DNA of 56,113 nucleotides, from NCBI GenBank assembly GCA_041484525.1, contig JBGPHT010000034.1, positions 1 to 56,113 of the forward strand, read 5' to 3'. The stretch comes from JBGPHT01 sp041484525. GTDB lineage: Bacteria; Acidobacteriota; Terriglobia; Bryobacterales; Bryobacteraceae. Position 1 is the first letter of the stretch, and each line of letters begins with the position of its first letter. This document shows positions 25,829 to 35,690 of this stretch, piece by piece. The notes below the pieces were generated by a model. The model worked only from the letters and a program-made list of their open reading frames with translations. It had not been told where the DNA came from and did no database searches. The position numbers and the translations under genes were made by a program.

Positions 25829-26965
25829 TCACTTCAGCACCTGCATCCGCTGCTGCAACCGCCGCGCCTCCGGCTCGCGCTTCATCCTGCGCAGCAGAGC
25901 GGCGTAATTTTCGAGCGTCTTCTTCAGCGCCGTCCGATCAGGCATCGTCTCGGCCACGCGCACGGCCAGCTTGTACTGGCTCTCGGCGGCTGCATGATCG
26001 CTCTCGCCTTCGAGCACCAGCGCCAGATTGTTCATGCTCCCCAGCGCCATGCTCTCGCGCAGCGCCAGCGATCGGCGGTAGAGAGGCTCGGCCTCGGCGA
26101 ACTTGTCCTGCGCCGCGTAGACAACGGCCAGGTTCTCGAGAGTAGTGGCAAGCTCCGGATTGTCCGGCCCCATCGCCGCCTCCCAGATTCCCATCGACCG
26201 CTTGTAGAGCGGCTCGGCTTCGGCATAGCGCTTCTGCAGGTAGAACAGCATGCCCAGGCGGTCGAGCGCGGTGGCGACGCTGACGTGGTTGGGCCCATAC
26301 ACGCTCTCCTGAATCGCGACTACGCGGCGCAGGGGCGCCTCCGCGGGGACGAAGTTCTGCTGCTCGATGAACACCGTGGCGAGCGAATCGAGTATCGGCG
26401 CGAGGCCCCGATCCACCGGTCCAAACCTCCTCTCGATGATCTGCGCGGCGCGCCGCAGGTTCGGCTCGGCGACGGCGTAGCGCTTTTTCGAGACGTAAAA
26501 CATCGCCAGGTCCACGCAGTCGTTGGCCAGATCCGGATCGTCGGCGCCCTTGGCTTTGAAGCGATTGGCGATGACTTGCAGATACTGGCGCTCGGCGTCG
26601 GGAATGCGGCCCATCGAATTGTAGACGCCAGCCAGCAGCTTGAGGTCGGGAATCAGCTCCACGGCGTCCGGCCCGCCAGCCTTCTGGCGAATTGCGAGCG
26701 CCCGCAGGTAGAGCTTTTCGGCATCGGCGTTGCGCCCCTCGGCGCGATTCACCATGGCCAGTTCGCTGATCACCGGCGCCAGCAGCGGATCGTCCGCGCC
26801 CTGCTGCTTTTCCCGCATTTCCAGCGCGCGCGCCAGCAGCGGCTCGGCCTCGGCATACTTCCCCGCCGCCACCAATGCCAGCGCCTGCTGGCGGATTTCG
26901 TCGGGATTCTCCTGCGTAAATGCGGTCAGGGCAAGGAGGGGAAGCAACGCCATGGTGCGCTTCAT
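25829..26965 (-). CDS. secreted tetratricopeptide-repeat protein (Kinesin-light-chain type)
   Basis: A 378-residue exported protein. A signal peptide (TMALLPLLALTAFTQ) precedes about seven TPR units of the long-spacing TPR_10/12 type, for example AGKYAEAEPLLARALEMREK, YAVAEPNLRRAAQIIERRFG, YAEAEPLYKRSMGIWEAAMG and FAEAEPLYRRSLALRESMA. Such repeats mediate protein-protein contacts, and no partner is identifiable. Start ATG 26965 (MKRTMALL); an ATG at 26977 is in frame. It is convergent with the SIMPL pair and divergent from the lipocalin-like gene. Confidence 0.87.
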   Translation of the reverse strand: MKRTMALLPLLALTAFTQENPDEIRQQALALVAAGKYAEAEPLLARALEMREKQQGADDPLLAPVISELAMVNRAEGRNADAEKLYLRALAIRQKAGGPDAVELIPDLKLLAGVYNSMGRIPDAERQYLQVIANRFKAKGADDPDLANDCVDLAMFYVSKKRYAVAEPNLRRAAQIIERRFGPVDRGLAPILDSLATVFIEQQNFVPAEAPLRRVVAIQESVYGPNHVSVATALDRLGMLFYLQKRYAEAEPLYKRSMGIWEAAMGPDNPELATTLENLAVVYAAQDKFAEAEPLYRRSLALRESMALGSMNNLALVLEGESDHAAAESQYKLAVRVAETMPDRTALKKTLENYAALLRRMKREPEARRLQQRMQVLK

Positions 26966-27016
26966 AAACCCAAGCATAAGCGATGCCGCGGCAAAACTGT
27001 GCGAGCCTGAGGGTGA

Positions 27017-28063
27017 GTGCGCTCGCTCCTGCTACTCCTGGCTTTCGCCGCCCACGCCGATTTCCGCCTGGCTGTCCCCGGCTACCGCTACCAGTTCCCG
27101 CGCGACCATTTCGATCACCCCGAGTTCCGCACCGAGTGGTGGTATTACACCGGCAACCTGACCGCCGCCGGCGGCCATCGCTACGGCTTCGAACTGGTCT
27201 TCTTCCGCCAGGCGCAGCGGCGCGGCCCATCCGATAACCCCTCGGCGTGGCGCGTCGACGACCTCTATCTCGCGCATCTCGCGCTGACCGATATCGACGG
27301 TGGCCGCTTCCGCTATTACAGGCGCCTCAACCGGGCCGGGCCCGGCATCGCGGGCGCCAACTTCGATCAGTCGCGCATCTGGAACGGCAACTGGGAATCC
27401 AAATGGGATAACACGACCGGCGTCCAGACCCTCTCCGCCGTGGCTGACGACGTCCGCTTCACGCTACGGCTCGAACCGCGCAAGCCGCCCATCATCCAGG
27501 GAGAGAATGGCGTCAGCCAAAAGGCCGCCGGTGCAGGAAAGGCTTCGTACTACGTTTCGTTCCCGCGCCTGGCGGTGGAGGGCACACTCAATAGCGACGC
27601 CGTTCGCGGCACCGCCTGGATGGACCACGAGTGGTTCACGCACCAGCTCGAATCCAACCAGCAGGGCTGGGACTGGTTCAGCATCCAACTGGATAACGAC
27701 ACCGAGTTCATGCTGTTCCAACTTCGTCACACGGATGGCAGCATCGACCCTTTTTCATCCGGCACCTACATCGCACCGGACGGTCGAGCCGTACACCTGA
27801 AGCGGTCGGAATTCACACTCGATCCGCTTGAATACTGGACCAGCCCGAAGACCAGCGCCCGCTATCCCGTGAAATGGCGGATCACGATCCCTTCGTTGAA
27901 GGTCACGCTCGAGTGCACGGCCGCCATGGCTGCACAGGAACTGATCTCCGAAGATGGGAACGGCGGTCCCACGTATTGGGAGGGTGCGGTGGCATACGGC
28001 GGCTCGGCGCGCGGGGTGGGGTATCTCGAAATGACGGGCTACGGCAAGCCGATGCGATTATAA
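27017..28063 (+). CDS. exported lipocalin-like (CrtC/AttH-type) protein
   Basis: A 348-residue protein with a short signal peptide (SLLLLLAFAAHA) and the double lipocalin-like fold shared by carotenoid 1,2-hydratase and AttH. Recognisable blocks: FRTEWWYYTGNLTAAGGHRYGF near the N-terminus, YYVSFPRLAVEGTL, AWMDHEWFTHQL, QGWDWFSIQLDN and YWEGAVAYGG at the end. No carotenoid genes are nearby, so a lipid or hydroxylated-substrate role is only a guess. The start is GTG 27017, after GAGGGTGA. The stop overlaps an ATG of lacD. Confidence 0.85.
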   Translation: MRSLLLLLAFAAHADFRLAVPGYRYQFPRDHFDHPEFRTEWWYYTGNLTAAGGHRYGFELVFFRQAQRRGPSDNPSAWRVDDLYLAHLALTDIDGGRFRYYRRLNRAGPGIAGANFDQSRIWNGNWESKWDNTTGVQTLSAVADDVRFTLRLEPRKPPIIQGENGVSQKAAGAGKASYYVSFPRLAVEGTLNSDAVRGTAWMDHEWFTHQLESNQQGWDWFSIQLDNDTEFMLFQLRHTDGSIDPFSSGTYIAPDGRAVHLKRSEFTLDPLEYWTSPKTSARYPVKWRITIPSLKVTLECTAAMAAQELISEDGNGGPTYWEGAVAYGGSARGVGYLEMTGYGKPMRL

Positions 28064-28074
28064 TGTTTGCAGAT

Positions 28075-29085
28075 ATGAAAATTTCCGACGGCAAACTCAA
28101 GCGCATGAACGCGCTTTCCAATGAGCGCGGCATTATCGCCGCCGCGGCCATGGACCAGCGCGGCAGCCTCCAGAAGTCGCTGGCGGTGGCCCGCGGCGTG
28201 GATGTAAAAGAGATCACCTTCGAGATGATGAGCGAATTCAAGGTGGTGGTGAGCAAGGTACTGACACCACACGCCAGCGCCATCCTGCTCGACCCGGAAT
28301 TCGGTCTCGAAGCCGGCAAGGCGCGGAGCAAGAACGCCGGGCTCCTGCTGGCCTATGAGCTAAGCGGCTACGACAACACGCGCCCGGGCCGCCTGCCTGA
28401 CCTGCTGCCGCACGTCTCAGTCAAGCGCATCGTGGACTGGGGCGCCGACGCGGTCAAGATCCTGATCTACTACACGCCCTTCGACGAGGCGCCGGTCAAC
28501 GACATCAAGCACGCTTTTATCGAGCGTATCGGCGCCGAGTGCGAGACCTACGAGATTCCGTTCTTCCTCGAGTTCGTCGGCTACGATCCGAAGGGCGGCG
28601 ACGAGAAGGGTTTCGACTTTGCCAAGGCGAAGCCGGAGATCGTCAAGAAAAGCATGGAAGAATTTTCCAAGCCTCAGTACCGCGTGGACATACTCAAGGT
28701 CGAAGTGCCGATCAACGCCGAGTACGTGGAAGGCTCCAGCGTCTACAAGGGACAGAAGGCCTACAGCCGCGACGAGGCCCTGAAGCATTTCCGCGAAGCC
28801 GCGGCGATCGCCGCCAAGCCGTTCATCTACCTGAGCGCCGGCGTGAGCAACGCGCAATTCACGGAATCGCTCAAGATGGCGTCGGAAGCCGGCACGGATT
28901 ACTCGGGTGTGCTCTGCGGACGCGCTACCTGGAAGGAAGGCATTCCGGTTTACGCCAAGCAGGGCCCGAAAGCCCTGGAAGAATGGCTGCAGCGTGAGGG
29001 CGTGAAGAACATCAACGCCGTGAACGACGCCATCAAGTCGGCGACTCCGTGGCACGTCAAGATGGGCGTTGCCGTCCCGGCGTAA
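28075..29085 (+). CDS. lacD: tagatose 1,6-diphosphate aldolase
   Basis: A 336-residue class I aldolase of the LacD family that cleaves tagatose-1,6-bisphosphate to DHAP and glyceraldehyde-3-phosphate. It begins MKISDGKLKRMNALSNERG and shows AAAMDQRGSLQKSL, LDPEFGLEA, KILIYYTPFDEA, FLEFVGYDP, DILKVEVPIN (the Schiff-base Lys region), YLSAGVSNAQF and VLCGRATWKEG. Start ATG 28075 is favoured by family starts; ATG 28063, which overlaps the lipocalin stop, is in frame. No lacABC or gat genes are here, so its substrate source is open. The sugar permease gene converges on it. Confidence 0.93.
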   Translation: MKISDGKLKRMNALSNERGIIAAAAMDQRGSLQKSLAVARGVDVKEITFEMMSEFKVVVSKVLTPHASAILLDPEFGLEAGKARSKNAGLLLAYELSGYDNTRPGRLPDLLPHVSVKRIVDWGADAVKILIYYTPFDEAPVNDIKHAFIERIGAECETYEIPFFLEFVGYDPKGGDEKGFDFAKAKPEIVKKSMEEFSKPQYRVDILKVEVPINAEYVEGSSVYKGQKAYSRDEALKHFREAAAIAAKPFIYLSAGVSNAQFTESLKMASEAGTDYSGVLCGRATWKEGIPVYAKQGPKALEEWLQREGVKNINAVNDAIKSATPWHVKMGVAVPA

Positions 29086-29100
29086 CCGGCGGACGGAGCC

Positions 29101-30153
29101 TTACAACACCTTCTCCGCCGGCGCGGCGGACATCGAGATCAAGACCACGCCGCATGCCAGTAGCACCAGCATGAGGAGCATGAAGGAGCGGGCCCGCGGG
29201 TCCGCTCCCCGCAGTTCTTTCCATACGACGACGCCCCAGAGCGCGGCCAGTAGCGGCACTCCGTTGAGGAACAGGGCGGTGATCGACGGTTCCGCCGCCG
29301 CCACCGGATGCGGCGTCACAGCCACGAAGCTGGCGACGGCGCCGGCCATCCACAAGAAACCGCCGATCAACCCCAGCAGGTGTTGTCCGAGTTTCGCCTT
29401 GAAGTAATCCGTGACGTCGACCGCCTCGCCTTCCACCGGCAGGTTCATGAAGAACATGCTGAGCAGGAACGTGGAAAAGATCGCACCGGCGCCGAACATT
29501 AAACCCAGCGAATAAGGCCCCATTCCCAGGTCGCCCTCCCGCCCCTTGTCCAGGAGTTGCGAGCAGCTTCCGATGAGGACTCCGGCCGCCAGCGCCAGAA
29601 TGACTCCCTTGGCCGAACTGGGACGCCGCGTGCTTTTGGTCTTCCCCGCCCGCGCCAGTTCCTCGTGCCGGATGACCATGAGCTGCCGGTTCCCCAGAGC
29701 ATCCGCCAGAATTGCGGCCAGCACCAGCACGCATCCGGAGAACAGCATCACGGCGCTGCCCTCGGGCTTGGCGACGTACCGCAAGCTCGAGGAGATGATC
29801 ATCGCCATCCCCAATCCCACGGGGAACGCCACCGTCATTCCGGCCACGGAGACCGAACCCAGCAGCAGCATGTTGGCGAAATTAAAAACGATTCCCGCGC
29901 CGAAGCCGAACAGCCATTGCCGCTTGCCGGCGTTCAACAGGTCGTCCATCAGCGAGAATCCGTCGAACCCCATGCTGCCCAGGGTGTACGCGGAGATCAC
30001 GGCGGCGGCGATCAGGCCGAACGCAAAATCGAAGTAGAAAAGTTCGAACCGGTATTTGCGCGTGAGCTTGAATGTGTTGGCCCACGATCCCTGGCAAAGC
30101 AAAGCCAGAACGAGGATAAATACCGCGGCAGCATAAGTCTGTGGAAGGATCAT
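29101..30153 (-). CDS. DMT-superfamily permease (GRP/rhamnose-type)
   Basis: A 350-residue integral membrane protein with about ten hydrophobic helices, such as YAAAVFILVLALLCQGSW, ELFYFDFAFGLIAAAVIS, FGFGAGIVFNFANMLLLG and MLLMLVLLACGVVLIS. CQGSWANTFKL and SVAGMTVAFPVGLGMAMI resemble the glucose/ribose-porter and RhaT branch of the drug/metabolite transporters. A sugar substrate is inferred from the family and from lacD next door, not shown. It ends 15 bases from the convergent lacD stop. Confidence 0.82.
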   Translation of the reverse strand: MILPQTYAAAVFILVLALLCQGSWANTFKLTRKYRFELFYFDFAFGLIAAAVISAYTLGSMGFDGFSLMDDLLNAGKRQWLFGFGAGIVFNFANMLLLGSVSVAGMTVAFPVGLGMAMIISSSLRYVAKPEGSAVMLFSGCVLVLAAILADALGNRQLMVIRHEELARAGKTKSTRRPSSAKGVILALAAGVLIGSCSQLLDKGREGDLGMGPYSLGLMFGAGAIFSTFLLSMFFMNLPVEGEAVDVTDYFKAKLGQHLLGLIGGFLWMAGAVASFVAVTPHPVAAAEPSITALFLNGVPLLAALWGVVVWKELRGADPRARSFMLLMLVLLACGVVLISMSAAPAEKVL

Positions 30154-30216
30154 CTATTAGTCCCGGAAGAGTGAGAGTACACTGCCGGGTACGGGCGGGT
30201 CAACCGCCCCGGCACC

Positions 30217-31680
30217 CTAACGCGGTACCGTCCCGGCGGTAGGCGGCATAATGACTTCTGCCGGCACGCCGGGCGGCTGCACGATTCGCATCGGTTTCGG
30301 CTGATCGGAGCACTCCGGCAGCGGCCCTCCGGCGTAGTAATAGAGGCTGTACCGAAGGGTGCGGCTGATGCTGTCCACGCACACCTCGCCCGCGTGCGGC
30401 GCGATTTCGTTGGCGAGCGCGCGCGCTGAAGCGATGTGGTCCAGCTCCGGCGCGGCGGCCGTCTTCACGTAGGCCACTCCGGCGGTCGCACCCAGCGCTA
30501 CTGCGAAAACCGCGGCCAGCCGGCGGCCGCTGCTCTCCAGCCACCAGGCCAGTGCGGCCAGTAGCACCGGGGCCATCCAGGTCCAGTGGAATGCCGGGAG
30601 CGGCGCGCGCGAGATGCCGCTTACCAGTGCCGCCGGCAGCACCTGCACCGCGATGGGAAATACTGCCAGCAGCAGTGCGCAGCCGGCGAGCCACGGGCGG
30701 GCGTTGGCGGCCTCGTCGAGCGCGAGACCGAGCAACGCGGCCACCGCCGGAAACAGGGGGAGCACGTATCCGGGCAGTTTGTTGACCCCCGTCGAAAGCA
30801 GGAGCAGATCGAACAGCACCCATGCCAACAGGAACAGGCGGCGCCGGTCGCGGAGGGCCGACGCGCGCACCAGCAACAGCAGAGGCGACCATGGCAGCAG
30901 CATGACCGGCAGCCACTCCAGATAGAACCACCAAGGCTGTCCGTGCATCAGTGCGCCCGAAAAGTAGCGCTCTACATGATGCTTCCAGAAAAGCTCATTG
31001 GGGAATGGGCGTCCGTTGCGCAGGTAGCACATCAGGTACCAGGGCATCGCTACCGCCAGAAATGCCGCGCCGGCCAGGGCGATGCGTCCCCATGGCGGAC
31101 GTGAGCGCAGACCCATCACCAGTGGAACTCCCAGGCCGAGCGGCAACAGTCCCTTGGCGAGGGCCGCGAATCCGAGCATCGCTCCCGCCGCCGGTAGCGG
31201 ACACGCGTCGCCCTTGCCGATCCACGGCAGCGCCAGCAGCATGGCTGCCGAAAACGTCGCCGTCAGCGGCAGGTCTGTAACGGCGGCCTGGCTGAACCCG
31301 ATCCAGGCGCCCGAAGTTCCGAGAATCAAGGTCGATATCCACGCTGCCCGGCAGCCGAATTCACGGTCGAGAATCCACCAGTAGAAAATCAGGAAGGCGA
31401 TACTGAGAAGCGCCACTGGGAGCCGCGGCGCCAGTTCCGGGCCGAGCCCGAGACGAAACCCGAGTCCGCCCATCCAGTAGAGTAATGCCGGTTTCTCGAA
31501 CCAGGCTTCGCCCCACAAGCGCGGTGTGATCCAGTCGCCGGATCGCGCCATCTCGCGCGCAATGGCGGCGTATCGCGGCTCGTCCGGACCCACCAGGCCG
31601 ACGCTGCTGAGGCCGTAGAGGTACAGGAAGTATGCCATCGGCACGGCCGCCCACACCACGCGCGGGATTGTCCGGGGCAT
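30217..31680 (-). CDS. GT39/ArnT-like membrane glycosyltransferase
   Basis: A 487-residue polytopic protein of the GT-C fold. After the first helix it carries VGPDEPRYAAIAREMARSGDW, the acidic loop with catalytic Asp-Glu typical of ArnT/PMT-like enzymes, then WFEKPALLYWM. More than ten hydrophobic helices follow, plus a short periplasmic C-terminal domain ending IMPPTAGTVPR. Such enzymes move a lipid-linked sugar onto lipid A or other acceptors; the acceptor is unknown. Start ATG 31680 (MPRTIPRVV). It lies 63 bases upstream of the permease gene on the same strand, with a GC-rich hairpin (30187-30217) in between. Confidence 0.87.
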   Translation of the reverse strand: MPRTIPRVVWAAVPMAYFLYLYGLSSVGLVGPDEPRYAAIAREMARSGDWITPRLWGEAWFEKPALLYWMGGLGFRLGLGPELAPRLPVALLSIAFLIFYWWILDREFGCRAAWISTLILGTSGAWIGFSQAAVTDLPLTATFSAAMLLALPWIGKGDACPLPAAGAMLGFAALAKGLLPLGLGVPLVMGLRSRPPWGRIALAGAAFLAVAMPWYLMCYLRNGRPFPNELFWKHHVERYFSGALMHGQPWWFYLEWLPVMLLPWSPLLLLVRASALRDRRRLFLLAWVLFDLLLLSTGVNKLPGYVLPLFPAVAALLGLALDEAANARPWLAGCALLLAVFPIAVQVLPAALVSGISRAPLPAFHWTWMAPVLLAALAWWLESSGRRLAAVFAVALGATAGVAYVKTAAAPELDHIASARALANEIAPHAGEVCVDSISRTLRYSLYYYAGGPLPECSDQPKPMRIVQPPGVPAEVIMPPTAGTVPR

Positions 31681-32467
31681 TTCAACTATTCTAGCTTGCC
31701 GGCGCAACCTGTTGATTCTGCGTTGAGCCTACGGTGCTTGCGAGTGCCATTTGGTACCGGCGATGCGCGTATCCTCCACTTGTGGTCCATTCGGCTGGGT
31801 TCGTTTGGTAGTTTCACTTGTTCTGCACCTGAGGACCCCCGCCGCGGCAAGTGCTTGTACCTGACTCGATGATAGCCGACACAATCGGGTCCACGGCCCT
31901 CCGGCGAACGCAAGTGGTTGCAACGCTGGGCGATAGAACTTCACTACGGCGGCGACAGCTACGATGCCTTACTTACACCTCACTTACAGCGTCGCATTTT
32001 GAACCAACAAGAGCCGCGGAGCGAGCCCGAACGGAAAATCGGTCCGTAGGCGCGTGATTCCCGAGCGTGGCTCGCGGCGGCCAGGCCGCTGTTTCCTTCG
32101 ACAGGGCACGGCCGAGTTATTGGGTAGGATCTCGCGCGAGGAGAATACAGCGTTGAGACTGAATCTCGTCGTAACCGTTCGGAGATGCCGCCTTCACAGT
32201 GGCCCTGTTTGCACTCATCATCAGGCCGCCAACTCCCGCCGTGGATCGAGCTGAAGGCCGGTCAGTAGCAGGCGGAGTCGCATGTAGTGCCGTGGCATTC
32301 CGTCCCTGGCCAGCACTTTTTTTCAGTCACATTCAGACTGCCTCTCCCCCAAATCTGTCCATTCTGTTCCGATCTCAACTCAAGAGCGCTCGCGCGCCGG
32401 GCTGCGGGCTTGTGCCACCTGGGCGCCACGGCAACACGAGCCGCCTCGATGGCGTATTTGCGCGCAA
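31681..32467. other. long intergenic region without a recognisable gene
   Basis: About 790 bases between two minus-strand genes. Open frames are short and none has a domain, a plausible ribosome binding site or consistent codon use. A pyrimidine-rich stretch near 31968-31992 repeats the word CTTAC (CTTACTTACACCTCACTTAC). I found no tRNA-like fold. It may be a decayed gene or mobile-element scar, and should contain the GT39 gene's promoter. Confidence 0.4.
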
Positions 32468-34669
32468 TCACCACACGCGCTCCTTTTTCTGGAACAGAAG
32501 ACTGCCCTCGAAGACATGATTCAAGTAGAAGGATTCCCTATCGCTCTTCTCCGACGTTTGGACCCGTTCGCGCGCTGACTGCGCCTCTAGCCTGCGGCCA
32601 ACCGCCTCGTACGCCCTCGCCAGGAAGAAATACGTCTCCGGATTGCGCGCTCCGAGTGCGACCGCGGCCTCGAGTACTGGCACCGCTTGCGGATAATGCT
32701 GGTGCGCCGCGAGAATGATTCCGTGGGCGGCCCAGGCCGCGGACCACTCCGGCCATCGGCGCTCGATCCGCTCGAGGAGGCCGTCGGCATCTTCGGTTCG
32801 CTTGGCGAATTCGAGCGTGGTGGCTTTCATCAGAAGAATCTCGCGATTGTCCGGCAGCCGCCCCGCTGTGTTGTCGATCAATCGAAGCGCCTCCGCCGCG
32901 CGCCCCTTCGACACCAGAAAAGCGGCGGCCCGCATGCACAAGTCAGGCCGTTCAGGAGACGAATTGACGGCCCGGTCGAGAGCCGCCGCGGCTTCCTGCG
33001 GCTTCCCGGATGCCTCCAGCATCTGAGCGTGTGCCAGTTCGTAGTCGCCGCCGCGTTGGGATTCGGGGATGCGGTCCAGCAGTTCGAGCCCGGCTTTCGC
33101 AGTAACGGCGGGAGGCCCGGCTTGGAAGGTCGCCACTGCAGCGTCGAGTTGAACAGCGGGGCTTGTGGGTCCGCTCGCAACAGCCTGCTGAAACAGGTCC
33201 CTCGCCAGCGCGAACTGATTCGCGTCGAGTAGAGCGCGCCCCGCGTCGGCCAGTACGTTCGAGGCCGGCTTCAGCGCGGCGATGTGCCTGGCAACCGCCG
33301 TCACAGACTTGGCATCCCGCTCTTCCAGCAGCAACTTGAGATAGTCCACTTGGGCGGCGGCATCGCCGGAGTGCTCGCGGACCACCTTCTCTACTCGAGC
33401 CCTGTAGTCGCTGCGCCTCTGCTCGGGCGTGAGGCTGAGGTAACTCACCAGTCCTTCCGGGACCACCACCTTCTTCTCCGGTCCCAGTTGGCGAAACTGG
33501 TCCATCACGACCTTGGACTCTTCCGTTTGACCGGAATCCGCCAGAGCGCGGCTGAAGTGAAGCAGAATTTTGGAGTCGTCGGGAGCCCGCTCGGCGGCTC
33601 TGCGCAAGACGCGGACGGCGTCCGCTGTACGGTCCAGCGCCTGGTACGTCTGCCCGAGGCGGTCCAAGGTTGCGGCGTCGTCGGGATCGAGAGCGGAGGC
33701 GGCCTCCAGATCCTTGAGGGCGGCTTCGAAATTTCCGTTCTGATAACACAGACCGCCGCGAGCCACGCGGGCGGCTCCGAAATTGGGGTCGAGCGCCAGG
33801 GCTCGATCGAAATGCTGTAGCGCCTTGGCTACGTCCAGACTGCGCTCGGCCTGTCCCAGTTCGAAATGGCCGGCCTTGTCGTCGGGATGCCGCGCGAGGA
33901 ACCACTCGATATCGGCGATGCCCTGCTCCAGTTTTCCCATCTTGACCGCCGTATAGCCCCTCTCCCGGCGGGCGGCATCGTCATTCGGCTGGAGCGCCAG
34001 ATAACGGTCCCAGGCCGCGGCGGCGTCGGCCAGGGCTCCCATTTCGGCCGCGGTAAATGCTAACAACTTCTGGACGTCGGCGCGCTTCGGGTCGAGCTGA
34101 GCCGCCTGCGCCAATCGCGTCGCCGCCTGTTCCCAGCGCTTCGACAATTCCTCGGCGGTCGCCAGTCGATAGAGCACGTCGACATTCTTCGGCTGCTGCT
34201 CGAGGGCGCTTTGCAACACTTCGCGCGCCCGGTCGTAATGGCCGGCATAAGTCGCCATCACGCCGAGGTTGTAAAGGACGTTGAAGTAAGTCGGGGCCGC
34301 GGCCAATGCGTCGGTGAAGACCGTTTCGGCCTTGCCGTACTGTTCCAGGATCCAGAGATGCGTTCCGTAGTTATTCAGGATCTCGGCGGAACGCGGAGAT
34401 AAGGCCACCGCGCGACGGTGGAACTCCTCGGCTTCCTGCCCCCGCTTCTGATTGTCGAGGCTGTAACCGAGCAGGCTCAGGGTCCAGGCGTCATCGGGAT
34501 GGGCCACCGCTTCGGCTCGGAGTGTTCGTTCGGCCGCCGCGAAATCTCCGCGTTCGAGCGCCGCCGCCGCGTCTCGGACTGCCGTACCCTGGTCGGCACG
34601 CACTCCCGAGAGCGCGCACACGAACACGCCCACCAACCAAACGGAGCGATGCGGGATGGAAGCGCCCAT
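32468..34669 (-). CDS. large exported tetratricopeptide-repeat protein
   Basis: A 733-residue secreted protein. The signal peptide (SVWLVGVFVCALSGVRA) is followed by at least fourteen TPR motifs over nearly the whole length, for example DFAAAERTLRAEAVAHPDD, YGKAETVFTDALAAAPTYF, HYDRAREVLQSALEQQPKN, VAKALQHFDRALALDPNF and HYPQAVPVLEAAVALGARN. The solenoid is a scaffold for protein contacts in the periplasm or at the surface. Start ATG 34669; a neighbouring ATG at 34672 is equivalent. It follows the next TPR gene by about 20 bases, so both are probably one unit downstream of the TonB-receptor gene. Confidence 0.88.
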   Translation of the reverse strand: MGASIPHRSVWLVGVFVCALSGVRADQGTAVRDAAAALERGDFAAAERTLRAEAVAHPDDAWTLSLLGYSLDNQKRGQEAEEFHRRAVALSPRSAEILNNYGTHLWILEQYGKAETVFTDALAAAPTYFNVLYNLGVMATYAGHYDRAREVLQSALEQQPKNVDVLYRLATAEELSKRWEQAATRLAQAAQLDPKRADVQKLLAFTAAEMGALADAAAAWDRYLALQPNDDAARRERGYTAVKMGKLEQGIADIEWFLARHPDDKAGHFELGQAERSLDVAKALQHFDRALALDPNFGAARVARGGLCYQNGNFEAALKDLEAASALDPDDAATLDRLGQTYQALDRTADAVRVLRRAAERAPDDSKILLHFSRALADSGQTEESKVVMDQFRQLGPEKKVVVPEGLVSYLSLTPEQRRSDYRARVEKVVREHSGDAAAQVDYLKLLLEERDAKSVTAVARHIAALKPASNVLADAGRALLDANQFALARDLFQQAVASGPTSPAVQLDAAVATFQAGPPAVTAKAGLELLDRIPESQRGGDYELAHAQMLEASGKPQEAAAALDRAVNSSPERPDLCMRAAAFLVSKGRAAEALRLIDNTAGRLPDNREILLMKATTLEFAKRTEDADGLLERIERRWPEWSAAWAAHGIILAAHQHYPQAVPVLEAAVALGARNPETYFFLARAYEAVGRRLEAQSARERVQTSEKSDRESFYLNHVFEGSLLFQKKERVW

Positions 34670-34688
34670 CACACTTAGTTTAGCCAGC

Positions 34689-35612
34689 TCAATGGGGCGA
34701 CGCCTCGGTCGCCTGCAGCTTGCGCGACGCGAAGGGGCGGGCCAGCGCCGCCGGGACGCTGTGCGCGGTGGCGGCCGCCGCCTGGCGGTAATAGATTAGG
34801 GCGTTGGTGGTGTCGCCGAGTTTCTCGTAGCATCGCGCGATGAGGCACTGGATGAAGGGATCGGTCTGACTGGCATTTCGCAGATCGGCCAAGGCGCCCG
34901 AATAGTTGCCCCCGTAGAAGGCTACGTACCCGGCAAGGTATGGAAAATAGATTTGCTGGTCAGGGTTGGTTCCCTTGTCGAGAATGTCCTTGGCGGCGGC
35001 GACGTACTTGGCGGCGTCGCCGGGCTTGCCACGGCGGGCCGCGATGCGGGCACGCGCATGCGCCCAGCGATAGTTCCAAAGGTCGACATGCGCGGGGCTG
35101 ATGTGCTCCTCCTGTAGCCCGGCGTCGTGACCTTTTCGATACCAGTTGTATGCTGTGTCGATATCTCCGGAATCCAGGCACAAGCGCCCCAACTCGTTGG
35201 CCACTTCGCCGGCGTCGTAGAAATCGGACGAAGTCTGGAAGAACTCATAGGCGGCGCGATCGTATTTCTCCGCTCCGCGGCAGTCGGCGGCAAAGCCATA
35301 GGAGATCGCCATGGCGCGTTGGGCCAGCGCCTTATCGAACGGTGTGCCCGCCTCTTTGATGGCCTGGGCAAAGTACTTCCGGGCCTCCACATAGCGGCCC
35401 ATCAGGTCCAGCACGACTCCCGCGCCATTGCTGGCCGCAGCGGATTTCGGAGAGGCCTCCGCGGCCCGCAAATACACCTGGAGCGCTTCTTCCAGTCGTC
35501 CTTGATGGATCAATTGCGGGCCGTCGGGAACTGTGTCCGCGGGCTGCTTCTGAGATGGATATAGAGTTGCGGCGGACAATAGAAAGACCGTGGTGAGGTG
35601 AGCGGTCCGCAT
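34689..35612 (-). CDS. exported tetratricopeptide-repeat protein
   Basis: A 307-residue secreted protein with a signal peptide (AHLTTVFLLSAATLYPS). TPR units include GRLEEALQVYLRAAEASPKS, RYVEARKYFAQAIKEAG, YNWYRKGHDAGL and NYSGALADLRNASQTDP. It resembles acidobacterial proteins encoded beside Oar-like receptors, as here. Start ATG 35612 has AAAGGGAG upstream; a longer in-frame start at 35651 lies inside the terminator hairpin and is rejected. Partner unknown. Its gene lies just after the terminator of the receptor gene, so some read-through is possible. Confidence 0.85.
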   Translation of the reverse strand: MRTAHLTTVFLLSAATLYPSQKQPADTVPDGPQLIHQGRLEEALQVYLRAAEASPKSAAASNGAGVVLDLMGRYVEARKYFAQAIKEAGTPFDKALAQRAMAISYGFAADCRGAEKYDRAAYEFFQTSSDFYDAGEVANELGRLCLDSGDIDTAYNWYRKGHDAGLQEEHISPAHVDLWNYRWAHARARIAARRGKPGDAAKYVAAAKDILDKGTNPDQQIYFPYLAGYVAFYGGNYSGALADLRNASQTDPFIQCLIARCYEKLGDTTNALIYYRQAAAATAHSVPAALARPFASRKLQATEASPH

Positions 35613-35635
35613 GGCTCCCTTTGCAAAATGACAAA

Positions 35636-35667
35636 GGGCAGGCGGGTCCAAATAGGACCGCCTGCCC
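35636..35667 (-). terminator. strong hairpin terminator after the TonB receptor gene
   Basis: A near-perfect inverted repeat, GGGCAGGCGGGTCC / GGACCGCCTGCCC, with a five-base loop starts 24 bases after the receptor stop codon. On the minus strand it is followed by TTTGTCATTTT, a broken T-tract. This fits a Rho-independent terminator for the receptor gene. Confidence 0.75.
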
Positions 35668-35690
35668 CGATGTTTCAGTTTTCCTTCCCG

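Noticed and set aside
30187..30217. GC-rich hairpin after the GT39 stop as a Rho-independent terminator
   Set aside because: The stem is good but no T-tract follows on the minus strand, so I do not call it a terminator.
35613..35651. Longer start for the 307-residue TPR protein
   Set aside because: It would begin inside the terminator hairpin and add residues before a clean signal peptide.
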